64,000 nucleotides of DNA from Prorocentrum cordatum (Eukaryota; Sar; Dinophyceae; Prorocentrales; Prorocentraceae). The stretch is taken from contig CAUYUJ010003414.1 of NCBI GenBank assembly GCA_963575745.1, positions 522,755-586,754 on the forward strand, read 5' to 3'. The translations under genes were made by a program, and so were the position numbers. A model generated the notes under the pieces. That model did not search any database. It was not told the DNA's origin and saw nothing but the letters and a program-made list of their open reading frames with translations. Below are positions 9,486 to 19,513 of this stretch, in pieces; the stretch's first letter is position 1, and every line of letters starts with the position of its first letter.

Positions 9486-9601
9486 GACTCTGACCAAAGT
9501 AAGCGTCGTTGTCGTCGTCGCCACCGCCACTGTTGTCGTCGTTCCCCTTCAGGGCCAGCGGCATCAGCCGCTAGGCCTTCCCGATCATCCTGGTGAATGA
9601 C

Positions 9602-9715
9602 CCACACGTCGGTCGGAAAGAGCAGGTAACAACATAAAGCACGAAGGCGGCCAAAGTAGATTGGGTTCAGCCCCCCCCAGAGAAGAACAGAAGACAGCAA
9701 AAGCAGATTGCTTCT
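9602..9715 (+). repeat. Dispersed repeat GTCGGTCGG..AGATTG, copy 1
   Basis: CGTCGGTCGGAAAGAGC, CACGAAGGCGGCCAAAGTAG, ATTGGGTTCAGCCCC and a GACAGCAAAAGCAG tail. It is related to 13020-13215 and 33196-33385. Confidence 0.65.
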
Positions 9716-9830
9716 TGGTGCAGTGAGGCGCTAGAGGCAGATGAGGATCAGGGAATCCAGAACTACCCACGTTTTCAACGGCCGACAGGCAGCCAGATGC
9801 AGATGTGAGTGTCGCAGATGAGAATATATG

Positions 9831-9991
9831 AAGGGGCCCTGGGACACACAAGTAAATACACACAAATAAAAGGATTCCCCATACTTTCCCATAGTTTCTG
9901 GGTTGTTGTCTTCCCCCCCACTTCCCATATGTTCCATACTTTCGGGGGAATCGACGATTCATTGTGTCTGTGTGGTCTTTTCCCCTCCTGG
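9831..9991 (+). repeat. ~170 bp dispersed repeat, copy 2
   Basis: AAGGGGCCCTGGGACACAC, AAAAGGATTCCCCATACTTT, CTTCCCATATGTTCC and CGGGGGAATCGACGATTC, ending TTTTCCCCTCCTGGA. Same orientation as the other three copies. Confidence 0.88.
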
Positions 9992-10009
9992 ATATAGTCG
10001 TCTGTGGAG

Positions 10010-11200
10010 CCCACTATGGGGCCACGGAACGCGTGGAGGGGCACGTCGCTCTGGGTGCGGCGCCGCCGTGCGGGACTGCGCTGCCGGGGCCCCCTCGGTG
10101 GAGCTCCCCTGTGCGGCCACGAGGGGCACTTACGGGGTATGCCGACATGGGCGCGGCGGCGCCAGGCGAACGCAACCGCTCCGTCCCGAGCTCGCGATCC
10201 TATCCGGCTCAGGCCTGCCCGAGCCGCCGCGCCGAAGAGAGCCGCGGCGTTCTCAAAGCGTCTCCGCTCCAGCGTCGCGCAGATCGAGATCGATCTGGAT
10301 GCTGCGCAGAGGCAGAGCGACGCTTCGCTTTGCAAAGTCAGGGCGGCCCCTGCGCTGTCGCAGTGAGCGCGGGACACATGTGGTGGGAGCTCCGTATAGG
10401 AGCCACGAAGCGTGTCAGGGGTGTCGACATGGGCGCGGTGGCGCCGTAGGAACGCAGCCACTGGAGCCAGCGAAGGAGCTCCCTATGGGGCCACGAAGCG
10501 CGAGAGGGGTGTGCCAAACTGGGCGCGGTGGCGCCATGCGAACGCAGCCGCAAGGTCTGTCGTTGGGGCTCCCTACGGGGCCACGAAGAGTGTGAGGAGT
10601 GTGCCGAACTTTGCACTGTGGCGCCATGTGAACGCAGAAACTGAGGCCTTCGAGAGTGGCGAAATTGGCGGGGTGCAGTCATGCGAGCCCAGCCACTGGG
10701 GCCCTCGGTGGAGCACCTCATGGGACCACGAAGCGTGTGATGGGTATGCCGGAATGGGCGTTGTGGCGCCATGCGAACGCGGCCGCTGGGGCCTTCGGTG
10801 GAGCTCCTCATGGGGCCTCGAAGCGTATAAAGGGGTGTGCCGAAATGGGTGCGGTGGCGTCATGCGAACGCGGCCGCTGGGGCCTTCGGTGGAGCTCCTT
10901 TTCGGGCTACGAAACGTGAGGGTGTGCCGAAATTGGCGCAGCGCTGCCATGGAAAGGCTGCCATTCTGGCCTTCGGTGGGGCTCCCCCTGGGGCCACGAA
11001 GTGTGAGAGGTGTACCGAAACTTGCGCGGTGGCGCCATGCGAATGTAGCCACTGGGGCCTTCAGTGGAGCTCCCTATGGGGCAACGAAGCGTGCGGGTGT
11101 GCCGAATCGGGTGTTGTGGCGCCATGCGCACGTGGCCACTGGGGCCTTCGGTGGAGCTCCCCGTGGGGCCACAACGCGAGTGAGAGGTGTGCCGACCTGT
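10010..11200 (+). repeat. Satellite array 1, ~88 bp unit, about 10 copies
   Basis: Clear from 10388 on, with unit starts near 10475, 10566, 10708, 10802, 10892, 10979, 11067 and 11154. The key segments of the unit are GGTGGAGCTCC, TATGGGGCCACGAAGCG, GTGAGGGGTGTGCCGAA and GCGGTGGCGCCATGCGAACG. One partial unit lies at 10650-10708. 10010-10380 has diverged units. The unit is shared with array 3 at 36010 and, in shortened form, with array 2 at 22790. Frames with repeated W, G and A residues are artefacts. Confidence 0.9.
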
Positions 11201-11417
11201 TCTGCATGCAGAGGGCGAGGGCAGTGCTTGGAGGAGGGGGAGGAGGACAAGGGGGGGAGGGGGAGGAGGAGGGGAGGGAGAGGAGGAGGAGGGGGGAGGA
11301 GGGGAGGAGGAGGAGGAGGGGGAGGAGGGGGAGGAAGAGCAGGGGGAGGAGGAGGAGGAGGAGGAGGAGGAGGAGGAGGAGGAGGAGGAGGAGGAGGAGG
11401 AGGAGGAGGAGGAGGAT
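11201..11417. repeat. GGA/GGGGGA microsatellite following array 1
   Basis: After TGCATGCAGAGGGCGAGGGC, which resembles the 3' flank of array 3, the sequence is a GGA tract with a pure 75-bp end at 11340-11417. Confidence 0.92.
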
Positions 11418-11846
11418 TCGATTCGATTCGAAAGCACTTGGGGCCGATCCACCAATCTGATCTCTTCCGCACGCTCGTCCTGCGCGCCTACAATATGGAG
11501 GCTGAGGCAGCAGCATACAAAGAAGCAGCCGTGCAACAGCATAAAATGTCGTGCTCTGTGCGGCGAAACTCGCCAACCTCTCAGTTCCTTTAGATCGTGA
11601 CCCTGCGGCGGTCACATAACCGCTAGGCCGCGGGGAACGCTTCGGCGGGGAAAGCCCCGCAGCGACCCCGCTGGCACTAGCAGCACTCTCAGGATTGCTT
11701 GCCCGTCCCTCCGTCCCCCCGCTCACGACGACGACGGCTCCCCCCCTTCCCCTTCTCAGTCGAGAATGCACTAAAAAATTGTGGCTAGACGGCGCGGCCT
11801 GCGCCACCAGGCCTCTCTCGAGCAGCTCCCGATAACGGCGGCACGC
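11418..11846. other. Sequence 3' of the 11.8 kb exon
   Basis: Not obviously repetitive. If the minus-strand exon at 11847 is terminal, this is its 3' untranslated region or downstream spacer. Confidence 0.4.
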
Positions 11847-12323
11847 TCATTGGCCTCGACGCTGCAGCATGTTTGTGATATGCCTCTCCAGCGGGCCCTT
11901 CGGAGCGGATCCGACGAGCTGCGATGCCTTCAGGTCCGTCAAAGCCGCATCTAGGAACACGTTCACTGCAGAGCTGAGCGGGTTTGGCCCCAGTGCGAAC
12001 TGCATCCTGACCTTGCCCTCCATCTTCTTTGAGCCGGGCCCACGCGGCGCCCGCACGGTGAAGTGGCGGATCATCGGGCCCATGTACTGCGGCAACTTCT
12101 CCTTCAGGCGCAGGTTGAAGTACTCCTCGGCTTTCTGCTGGATCTCCTCTGGCGCCATCTTCATGAGCGCCCTCGTCGTCATGAAGAACACGGTGATGAA
12201 TGGCGGCCCTGGCGTCGACAGATCCACTTCCTCTCCCGCCGCCTTGCGGTCGTGAAGAGACTTGGCCATGTCCGCGTATAACTTGTTGGCTGCAAATCCT
12301 GCTTTGGCTAGGTACGATTCCGC
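11847..12323 (-). CDS. Hypothetical protein, C-terminal exon
   Basis: This is one of the most convincing exons here. The minus-strand frame runs from about 12323 (SYLAKAGF, AANKLYADMAKSLHD) to a TGA at 11847-11849 after ERHITNMLQRRGQ, roughly 155 residues. It has balanced amino-acid composition, GC-rich third positions and no low complexity, unlike its surroundings. Visible segments are a hydrophobic PPFITVFFMTTRALMKM stretch, a probable amphipathic helix EEIQQKAEEYFNLRLKEKL and a basic C-terminus. Upstream the frame runs into a TCC repeat (12327-12497) that is probably intron; acceptor AGs lie at about 12309 (CCTAG), 12303 (AAGCAG) and 12294 (TTGCAG). The true 5' exons were not found. I recognise no family. 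Confidence 0.7.
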   Translation of the reverse strand, partial: AESYLAKAGFAANKLYADMAKSLHDRKAAGEEVDLSTPGPPFITVFFMTTRALMKMAPEEIQQKAEEYFNLRLKEKLPQYMGPMIRHFTVRAPRGPGSKKMEGKVRMQFALGPNPLSSAVNVFLDAALTDLKASQLVGSAPKGPLERHITNMLQRRGQ

Positions 12324-12326
12324 GGG

Positions 12327-12497
12327 GAGGAGGAGGAGGAGGAGGAGGAGGAGGAGGAGGAGGAGGAGGAGGAAGAGTGATTGGAGGAGGGGGAGGAGGA
12401 GGGGGAGGAGGAGGAGGGGGAGGAGGAGTGATTGGAGGAGGGGTAGGAGGAGGAGGAGGAGGAGGGGGAGGAGGAGCAGGGGGAGGAGGGGATGGAC
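12327..12497. repeat. GGA/GGGGGA microsatellite, probable intron end
   Basis: GGA units with GTGATTGGA interruptions. On the gene strand this is a pyrimidine-rich TCC tract immediately before the exon, where a polypyrimidine tract would be expected. Confidence 0.9.
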
Positions 12498-13017
12498 GCG
12501 GGGCGCTGGCTCTCCAAAGCGACGACCCAACACCGCAGGAATGGTGGGGAAGAGCATGGCTGCCCGTGCGCTTTCCGTCGCGCGCCCCTGACCGAATTGC
12601 GAAACACTTTCTGGACGCCCGAAATGGGCACGGAAAGAAGGGGTACCATGCCCAACAACAATCGTTGTCCCAAACCAACAGCGGCCGCTGCTGGGATGGC
12701 GGCATTATGTCTCGAACGGACACGGGCCGCGGCGGCGCGGACAGCGAGTCCTGTTCAAACTGAACAGGAACTGCTGTTGGGCATTGTGCTCTTTCTTTCC
12801 GTACCCGGCGTCCAAACACTTGGTCTACCGTCCCGTTTGCTCTGGCTCCCCTCTTCTCTCGCGGGAATGACCGCGTCTACGGCGGGCTGCCTCACATACT
12901 TCCGCCACGGCCCTGTCTACGGCGATCACTCCTGAAGTAAATGCGGACGGATTCTTGTTGGGTCAAAAGCGCTGCGTCAACCAATGCCAACTTCAAACTG
13001 TTGACTGCCCATGTTGG
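12498..13017. other. Upstream of the 11.8 kb exon, unassigned
   Basis: Low-repeat sequence with no exon that I can support on the minus strand, although more exons of the same gene may lie here. GTTCAAACTGAACAGGAAC near 12753 is a small hairpin. Confidence 0.35.
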
Positions 13018-13215
13018 GCATACCCGTCGGTCGGGAGAAATATGTAGAAACACGAAGTAGGAAGTGAAAATAGATTGGGTTCCGTCCGCCCCCTAAGGAG
13101 GACAGAAAAGGTGAAACCATTCGATCATTGAAGTAGGAAGGCGCTCAAAGTAGATTGGAATATGGGAATCCAGAAATACCAATGGGAATCCAAGAATACC
13201 TACTTTCAACGACCG
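13018..13215 (+). repeat. Dispersed repeat GTCGGTCGG..AGATTG, copy 2
   Basis: ACCCGTCGGTCGGGAGAAA, ACACGAAGTAGGAAG, AGATTGGGTTCCGTCCGCCC, TTGAAGTAGGAAGGCGC and AAAGTAGATTGG. The internal near-duplication of GAAGTAGGAAG..AGATTGG is also found in copy 3. A possible inverted end, TTCAACGACCGATGGGTAA, lies just outside at 13205. Confidence 0.75.
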
Positions 13216-13371
13216 ATGGGTAATCATATGCCAAATCTACATAAGCGAGTGAAGGGAGCGGGAAGCGGCATGCCGGGATACGGCGACCTTTGAAAAACCG
13301 ACCCGGAGGTTTGGTTTCGGGGCCGGAGATCACGCCAGGAGATCCTGCGCCTCCTTCTTCAAACCTCTAGA

Positions 13372-13532
13372 TTTAGGTCGGGCGTATCCTCCTGCAGGCG
13401 GACTTTGGGAGGAACATGGAAAAATAGTCCAAGCAAATTCTTGAAAAGTGATCAGACATGCTCGGAAAATCGTCCCCCGACTATGGTGGATTATGTTTGA
13501 ATGCTCCTCCTGTTGAGGGACAGGTCCGACGT
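13372..13532. mobile_element. MITE-like element, GTCCCCCTRCAGG family, copy 1
   Basis: Left end TAGGTCGGGCGTATCCTCCT then GCAGGCGG; right end CTCCTCCTGTTGAGGGACAG then GTCCGAC, so the ends are inverted. The centre has ATCGTCCCCCGACTATGG. Other copies: 38818, 60464, 60827 and 62976. Confidence 0.8.
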
Positions 13533-14055
13533 AACTCCAGATTTGCACCCTCGGCGGCGCCCTGCAGTCACCGCCGCACCGCAAGACAAGGCAGGCTGGA
13601 TAGGCAACGGCGCCCCTCTTTGGCAGCCGAAGGCGAAAGCTGGAGGAACGACCACGGCACGAGAACGGCGCTTATGCACCGTACCAGGTTTGGACTCCCT
13701 TCAGGCCTCGCTCCGACGCGGTACGGCGCACAGTGTTTTGGCTCTACGAGCCGATCAGCTATGCACGGTACCATTCCTGGGTCGAAGATCGACCCCGCGG
13801 ACATGGACAAACCCAAGGAACAGCGAGCCCCTTCGGAACCAAGACTGTTCCTCGTTTCAGCGTCGTGACTCTTCCCCCCCACCTACCACGGCAGCTGCGC
13901 GCTCTGTGACACGGCGGAGACAGTGTGTCAACAGCAGAAGTGCGAGCTCGTGCGAGTTCAGCACGAATGCAAGCGAAGATGGCAGAACGGCCAGGAGAAC
14001 GGCGGTTGGAGCGTCAAGAGACAGGGAAACAACAAGACGGGGGCCATCCCACCAC
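13533..14055. other. Unassigned, low-repeat
   Basis: Open frames exist on both strands but none is convincing. GCACCGTACC (13677) and GCACGGTACC (13763) are near-duplicates with partial symmetry. Confidence 0.35.
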
Positions 14056-14225
14056 ACACACACACACGCACACTCACACACAAACGACATAATGTAACAT
14101 AACACGACACAACACAACGCAACAAAACACAGCACAGCACCGCACAGCACAACACAGCACATCCACACATCCACTCACACAAACATCCATCCAACCACAC
14201 GCACACACATACACACACACACACG
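14056..14225. repeat. AC-rich simple sequence
   Basis: CACACACACA passing into CACAACACAACAC and back. Frames rich in Val and Cys on the minus strand are artefacts. Confidence 0.9.
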
Positions 14226-14339
14226 GCCAACACAATGAGGACGAGCGCAAAAGATAGCTTACACATTTACCAGAGAGGTATGAGGGGACGACTTGTGGGC
14301 GGCGGGAAGGCGAGGAAGCGACGATGGGGAACGGAACAA

Positions 14340-14660
14340 AAGGACCACCTCCTCCACCCCCCTCCTCCTGCGCCTCCTCCTCCTCCCGCCTCCCTGACCG
14401 CCCCTCTCCGCCTCGTTCAGAAAGGAAACCCCTCTTTCTTCCTCGTCGAGACACTCCTCTTCTCTACTCCATCGTCCGCATAAGCCCATCCTACTCTTGC
14501 TCCTCCCCGCTTCTGCCCTCTCCCGAGACCCCCCATCGCTTAGAAGGGCGGTCCCTCCCGAGGCTGCATCCCTCCTCCTCGTCCTCGTTCTCCTCCTCGT
14601 CCTCGTCCTCCTCCTCCTCCTCCTCCTCCTCCTCCTCTCGCCTCCACCTCTCTCCGTCCT
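14340..14660. repeat. Pyrimidine-rich tract ending in TCC repeat
   Basis: CCTCCTCC-rich plus-strand tract with a purer TCC/TCG section at 14576-14640. It is followed by a purine-rich tract (14665-14760, GGAGGGGAG), so the strand asymmetry flips at about 14660. Confidence 0.8.
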
Positions 14661-14855
14661 CGCTCAGGGGGGTGAGGACCTAGAGGGAGGGGGCGAGGAG
14701 GGGAGAGGAGGACGAGGAGGGGAGGGCGAGGATGGGGAGGGGAGAGGAGGGACGGCGCTGTGACGATGCGTGCGGAGAGCAAAAAGGCGCGCGCGGCTGT
14801 GTGCGAAGGTGCGTGCCGACGTGTGCGCAAAGTCTTCGTCGAATGCATGATGTGT

Positions 14856-14918
14856 GTGGAGGAGGAGGAGGAGGAGGAGGAGGAGGATGAGGAGGAGGAG
14901 GAGGAGGAGGAGAAGGAG
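14856..14918. repeat. GGA microsatellite
   Basis: About 20 GGA units with a GATGA break. Confidence 0.92.
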
Positions 14919-14979
14919 CAGCAACAGCAAGAGCACTGGAGGACGCGGGAGCGGGAGGGCAGAAAGACGCGAGGCATGC

Positions 14980-15055
14980 TCGCACCAACACGCGCCCTGA
15001 CCAGGCCCATTCCGACCTCAGGATGGGTGCATGCGCCGTCGTGGGCAAGTGCCGT
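14980..15055. repeat. Dispersed repeat GATCGGTGCATGT, fragment
   Basis: CCTGACCAGGCCCATTCCGA then CCTCAGGATGGGTGCATGCG match parts of 7165-7320. Confidence 0.5.
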
Positions 15056-15084
15056 CTTGCGCGGATTCAGACTTGAGTTCGCCA

Positions 15085-15250
15085 TTCCAGGGGGGTCGGC
15101 GAATTGCGAGGCCGTCGCCACTTTTGGGGGGCTGCAGGGGGGGTCAAGCGGAGTGACGTCGCACGCGGTCTCGAATTCAAACCTCGCCGTCCCTGGGGGG
15201 CTGCTGAACTGCGAAACCGTCGCCACTCTCGAGGGCTGCTGGGGGGGGGC
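15085..15250 (+). repeat. Direct repeat GAAYCGTCGCCACT, two copies
   Basis: GCGAATTGCGAGGCCGTCGC followed by CACTTTTGGGGGGCTGC (15098) and GCTGAACTGCGAAACCGTCG followed by CCACTCTCGAGGGCTGC (15202) are about 105 bp apart. Confidence 0.7.
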
Positions 15251-15264
15251 AGGAGAGCCCAGAA

Positions 15265-15475
15265 TCGACTCGACAAGTCGGATCGGCGATCAACATGAAT
15301 CGGATCGGCTGGAATCGGTAGCCGAGTCAGGAAAAATCGAATCGGCGGAAATAAGCAAACCTATGGGCCTCCATTGAGAAGCCGTAAGCGAAATCGGAAT
15401 CCCAAGTCGAATCGAGTCGGAATCGAAATCGGTTGACACTGAGCCGAATCGAGTCGAAGGAATCGAAATGAGCCC
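15265..15475 (+). mobile_element. GAATCGG-rich element, copy 1
   Basis: AAGTCGGATCGGCGATCAAC, ATGAATCGGATCGG, TCGAATCGGCGGAAAT, CGGAATCCCAAGTCGAATCG and GGAATCGAAATGAGCCCTG. It is collinear with 41915-42128 and in part with 42777-42928 and 33768-33942. Terminal structure is unclear; the sequence is dominated by GAATCGG/GTCGAATC units. Confidence 0.82.
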
Positions 15476-15757
15476 TGGGGGGTCCAGCAGAGGCCCCATG
15501 CTGGACTGGCTGGGACCGGGTGCCGGTGCATCGCTGGCGTCCCCTGGGGACTCGGGCCGCTTCCGACACGTTCTTGCCATCCAATCCGCGGCCCCGGGGC
15601 TCCCGACGCCTTCTCCGTTGTTGGTGTTTCACGTCCGGGGACCATGGTTGGTGGCCCCGGGGCCCTATAACGGCCAAAATCGAGGAACCACGACAGGATG
15701 GAACAAATCATGCATATCGACGGAGATCCAGGAAAAGGGCACGAGGCGTGCAAGGAG
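15476..15757. other. Spacer, no feature recognised
   Basis: GGGACTCGGGCC, GGGGACCATGG and similar GC-rich words. No exon or repeat unit could be supported. Confidence 0.4.
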
Positions 15758-15800
15758 GGAAGAAGAAGAAGAAGAAGAAGAAGAAGAAGAAGAAAGAAAA
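15758..15800. repeat. AAG microsatellite
   Basis: About 13 AAG units, then AT-rich TAATAATAATGATAATAATG to about 15850. Confidence 0.93.
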
Positions 15801-15894
15801 GAGTAACAGTAGTAATAATAATGATAATAATGATGGTAATAAGAAGAAGGAATACAAAACAAACACTAGCGGCAACCGCACAAACTTTCAGGGG

Positions 15895-15970
15895 TCCGCG
15901 CGGATGTCTTGGAACTGAGCAGGGCCCCCGCCACGGGGCTCAGCACCGATCCCCCAAAATCCGCGCGGAA
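15895..15970. mobile_element. Minimal TIR element TCCGCGCGGAT, copy 1 (76 bp)
   Basis: The left terminus TCCGCGCGGATGTCTTGG and right terminus CCAAAATCCGCGCGGA are inverted repeats. The inside GGGCCCCCGCCACGGGGCTC is itself foldable. Related ends bound 16446-16583 and 59271-59640. Confidence 0.75.
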
Positions 15971-16191
15971 CTCTGACAGTGAAACTATGTGCCGATGTTT
16001 GTTTCTTGGAGGAGGCTCCTGAACATCGCTCAACCGATCCCCATCCCCGGCCCGGCGTGGCCTGGGCCCCACTGGCGCAGATTTGCTTCCCTGGACGGGG
16101 AGATCGGCTGATCCCTTCGGGCTTCGAGGGGCAAATCCCCGACCAGGGTGGTGGGATGGTTGGGATCTGGATGGGGATAAATTGGAGGCCT

Positions 16192-16378
16192 GGAAATTGG
16201 CACCAACACCAAGACAGAGGGTTGCCTCCACAGGGGAAAGAAGATCCTAGATTTTCGGTGTTGGAGGTAATAGTTCGGCCACCTTGGAAGCCAGAATATT
16301 ACCACCATCACCGAGATCGGGATCTTCTTCCCTCGGTGGAGGCACACCGCCGAAATTCGTGTTGGTGTCAACCCCTAG
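16192..16378 (-). mobile_element. Palindromic element TTGACACCAACACG, copy 2
   Basis: Opposite orientation to 3500-3682. ATTGGCACCAACACCAAGAC at the left and GTGTTGGTGTCAACCCCT at the right are inverted. It keeps CCACCGAGGGAAGAAGATCC-type and ATTACCACCATCACCGAGAT segments. Confidence 0.78.
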
Positions 16379-16445
16379 GCCTGCGAATGAAGATCGGTTA
16401 CACGATACTGAACTAAGAGGAAGAAACAACGGCGTAAACATAAAC

Positions 16446-16583
16446 TTTCGGCGCTCAGCGCGGAGTTCTTGCACTTGCGCTGGACCCCCTTCCCTGGCGC
16501 ACGGAGCGCGCCAGGGGCGGCGCCAGCGGCGCCGCCGGGGGGGGCCCAGCCCGGATCCAAGACCTCCGCGCGGAGCGCCGAAA
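16446..16583. mobile_element. TIR element TCCGCGCGGAT family, copy 2 at an exon edge
   Basis: Termini TTTCGGCGCTCAGCGCGGAG and CTCCGCGCGGAGCGCCGAAA are inverted over 20 bp with one mismatch. The inside CCCTGGCGC..GCGCGCCAGGGGCGGCGCC is shared with 59271-59640. On the minus strand it begins exactly where the coding-like frame at 16584-16800 stops looking coding. Confidence 0.82.
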
Positions 16584-16800
16584 ATTCTGTTAATGCCTGT
16601 TTCTCTTCTTCGATGACCTCCCTCATGTTCCAGCATTGACCGTGCAGTCGAGCGAGTTGTCTCTGAAGGCCCGCGCGCCGTGCGCCCTTTAGCCGCACGG
16701 ACCGCGTCGGCGCGCCAGCTCTCGGAGCCAGGCGCCTACATTCCTGCAGCCGGGCCCAGGCGCGCTCTCGTAAGAGTCGCGGGGGTGGGCCCCGGACTGC
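16584..16800 (-). CDS. Coiled-coil-like exon, partial
   Basis: Minus-strand frame reading LLRERAWARLQECRRL, then LKGARRAGLQRQLARLHG, then CWNMREVIEEEKQALTEF, about 70 residues. It is rich in Leu, Arg, Glu and Ala with heptad-like spacing, so a coiled coil is likely. The upstream side passes into a TCC repeat (16818-16835), compatible with an intron end. The downstream side runs into the inverted-repeat element at 16446-16583. Start and stop are not identifiable. I recognise no family, and the short length makes a chance frame possible. Confidence 0.45.
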
Positions 16801-17379
16801 CTTTGGCGATTTCCTCCTCCTCCTCCTCCTCCTTGTTGTTGTTTGCCCTCGGACCAACGCATCAGACAAAAAGTACGTGACTGACAAGCCGAACACACAG
16901 CTGGCCGACACGGAAGAGGTCATTAGGCGGAAATGGTAAGGCTACAGTTTACCGCCACAGAACAACTTTTTTCTCAAGGTGCCTTCCAACTCTTACCCCT
17001 CGTGACCGTGGGAGGCTTGCAGCCCGAACCCAAACCTTTGACATGAGCTCCCGAACTTTAGAAGTTGCAATGGACACGAACGAACAGAAAGGAATTGTCA
17101 GAGCATGCAGGTGCGATCGTCTTATGGCCAAGGCGATCGAAAACAACAGCATCGACGCGGCTCTGCCTTGCACAGCCCGACGCACAAGGTCTCTTAATGG
17201 CGAGAGACCCCCGAAGAGAGATGCGACAGCGCCAAACTGTCGACGTGAAATCCCATCGGCGCTGCTGCTGTCGCGTCGCGACTGGAGGAAGAGGAGGAGG
17301 AGGAGGAGGAGGAGGAGGAACGCGCTCCACCCCAAGAAACTCCACCCGATGCCAGAGATGGAGGACTGCAGCACCGACA
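16801..17379. other. Spacer with GGA run at 17285-17320
   Basis: Contains TCC at 16818-16835 and GGA at 17285-17320. The minus-strand region just 3' of the retroelement RNase H reads through the GGA run as polyproline. No other feature. Confidence 0.4.
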
Positions 17380-19513
17380 GCGAGAACCGCCTTCGAAACT
17401 TTGATTTTCCATTCCGAATGGTCTACAAGCTGGGGGTCAAAATTGGGATGGCGCATGACGGCTCTGTCAGCACCCGCGTCAGCCAGATCGTTTCCTCTCC
17501 TAAGAAACTGCTCTTCTCTAGAAATTCCTAGCTCTTCAAGGTCCTTGTGGGCAGCAACTTTCGCGAACGACGCGAGCCGGCCATCGCCGAAAACCAATCC
17601 TTGCAAGAGCAGCCCACCGTAAACATATGTGAAGGACTTGAACGAGTGAAAGCCTCGGGAATATTTGGTAACAGCATTACCTCAATCATTGCATGCCACG
17701 ACCTTGACATACGACAACACCATGCACAGACCGCAAAAAACAGAGACCTCAGCTGACTGCGCAGATTGGTGGCACGGTGGCCAAACAGGCGCCGAGTCTT
17801 CACAGGACGCGTTTCTGCGTGCTCATCCACCGCGGTAACACACCAGGCGCTACGCGAGAGCTCGGCCACAGGATGTCGTCGACATGAACCATCTATAAAG
17901 AGCGAGCCCCAGACCCCAAGATCGGGAGAGGTGAAGGTCGGCTCGGAACTGCCAGGACAAACAATCTCAGGAACCTGCAATTTGACAAAGAAATCCCCAC
18001 TGTCTGCTTCTGGAAGTAGTTCTCTGGACGTCGAAAAGCACCATGCATCCGAAGCGCCCAATCATAGTCGTCGGCATCTACTTTGCGGGCAGCTTCCCCA
18101 ATATCAGCGTCGACCACCTCCTCCCTGACATCGGCGCAGGCTCCGCGCTCCCACAAGCGGCGCCCGATGGTTTCGGCAAGAGCGGCACAACTGGCAAACG
18201 CCGCTGACCTTGTGGTCGGCTGGTTCGGCGCTGCTGGCTGTCCAGATCGCGAGGGCACCCATGGTCGACCCGCCCTTGAAAAGGGCCTTCTTAAACCGAA
18301 ACCTGGATCTCAATGCCCCAACACAACATACGCTGAACTCCCAAATTCTCCCCCGAGGCCCCCTCGAGCCCTCTGAAAACCGCGGCGCGGCGCGAGGGCC
18401 CGACCAGTTTCGGGCCATCGCGAGCGGAATCGTTTCCCCGCGTCGGCACAGAAACTGCCCATCCTGCACCCTAGCCAGCGGATGCACATCCGCAAAACCG
18501 AAACGGGCCCATCCACGGCGATCCAGGACCAGTTTCCTTTGGGAAAAAAACTCTGCCCGCGCATGTCGCATCTCGGCAATGGAAAGGGCGCCCCCGAACG
18601 AACGCGCCTGCCGTAGCCAGGGCACGCTCGCCCATCGCACGACGGGCGCAGCGCTGCCCCGCCGCGGAGGGCCACCTTCCAGCAGCGAGGGAATAATACA
18701 ATACCTAGATTGAGACCTGGGCGAAACAGCCAACGCGCCTTTACTTCGCAGACTGCGAGGCTCAGCGTCGTAGATCCCGAAAACTGCACATCCGCGCGCG
18801 ACGCCCGCCTGCGGGCCTGAGGCGAAACTATGGGCAGCAGATTTGCCCAAGACCGCCTTGCGCCCGTTGAGCCGTTTACATTTCCCATTTCCGGGCAAAA
18901 ACTCGCTTGCCGAACTTATGTTGAACCCTATTCCCTTTCTTGAAGCCTGGAGCGGTAGCGCGCGCAGGCCCCCCTGGCCGCGCAATCGACGCCGAGGTTG
19001 GCGACGGGCGAAGACGGCTTCCAACAGAAATGCCCACGTCTCATCTAGTTGCTCGTCCGCCGCTCCACGACTGCAAGCGCGCCCAACCTCGTCGAAGGCC
19101 CAGGGCGCAGCCGAGTTCAACATGGACTTCTCGACGCAAGGTAACCGACGCAACGACCAGAGCATCTACGACTACTGGCACATTGCCTGCGCGCGATAAA
19201 CCTGCGCCATCAACGCGGGCGCCGAAGTCGGCCCCCAACTCGGAGGTGGCGCGGTCGAAGGATTCCAAGGCGAAGACGCGGGCGCAGGCGGCGGCCGTGG
19301 AGCACCCCGCCACGCGCTCGAGATGACCCAGAACGGCCCTTCGCTGACGCCTCCAAGACTGAGCAACCTGCTAGACCTGCAAGCCGTCATAGAGACCCTA
19401 AGGACCACCTCAAGGAAATCCAACTTCCCGCGCTGCTGCTCAAGGAAGCTCAGAAGTATACTTTCGTGAAATTGCTGCAGGTCGTAAAACGCAGGCCCCG
19501 ACGCAGGACCCAT
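17380..19513 (-). pseudogene. Degenerate non-LTR retrotransposon (RT, linker, RNase H)
   Basis: Read on the minus strand, fragments in changing frames keep the order of a dinoflagellate LINE-type pol. RT palm: FYDLQQFHESILLSFL near 19487, then AGCSTAAACARVFALESFD (19313-19257), and VVVDALVV near 19170 at the position of the YxDD box, where the second Asp is lost. A Cys/His-like linker: VCQLCRSCRNHR near 18200 and, in another frame, TIGRRLWERGAC with VREEVVDADIGEAARKVDAD. RNase H: SLFIDGSC near 17900 (first catalytic Asp) and GNDLADAGAD at 17495-17466 (last catalytic Asp), followed by a C-terminal tail. Frame changes and stops between the blocks and the altered YxDD make it non-functional. No upstream endonuclease or 5' end was identified. 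The family assignment rests on motif order. Confidence 0.75.

Noticed and set aside
10010-10380. Separate gene before satellite array 1
   Set aside because: Words such as GGAGC-CC-TATGGGGCCACG show that it is diverged satellite; the open frames are not distinctive.
13857-14266. Val/Cys-rich secreted or membrane peptide on the minus strand
   Set aside because: Produced by the AC/ACAAC simple sequence at 14056-14225.
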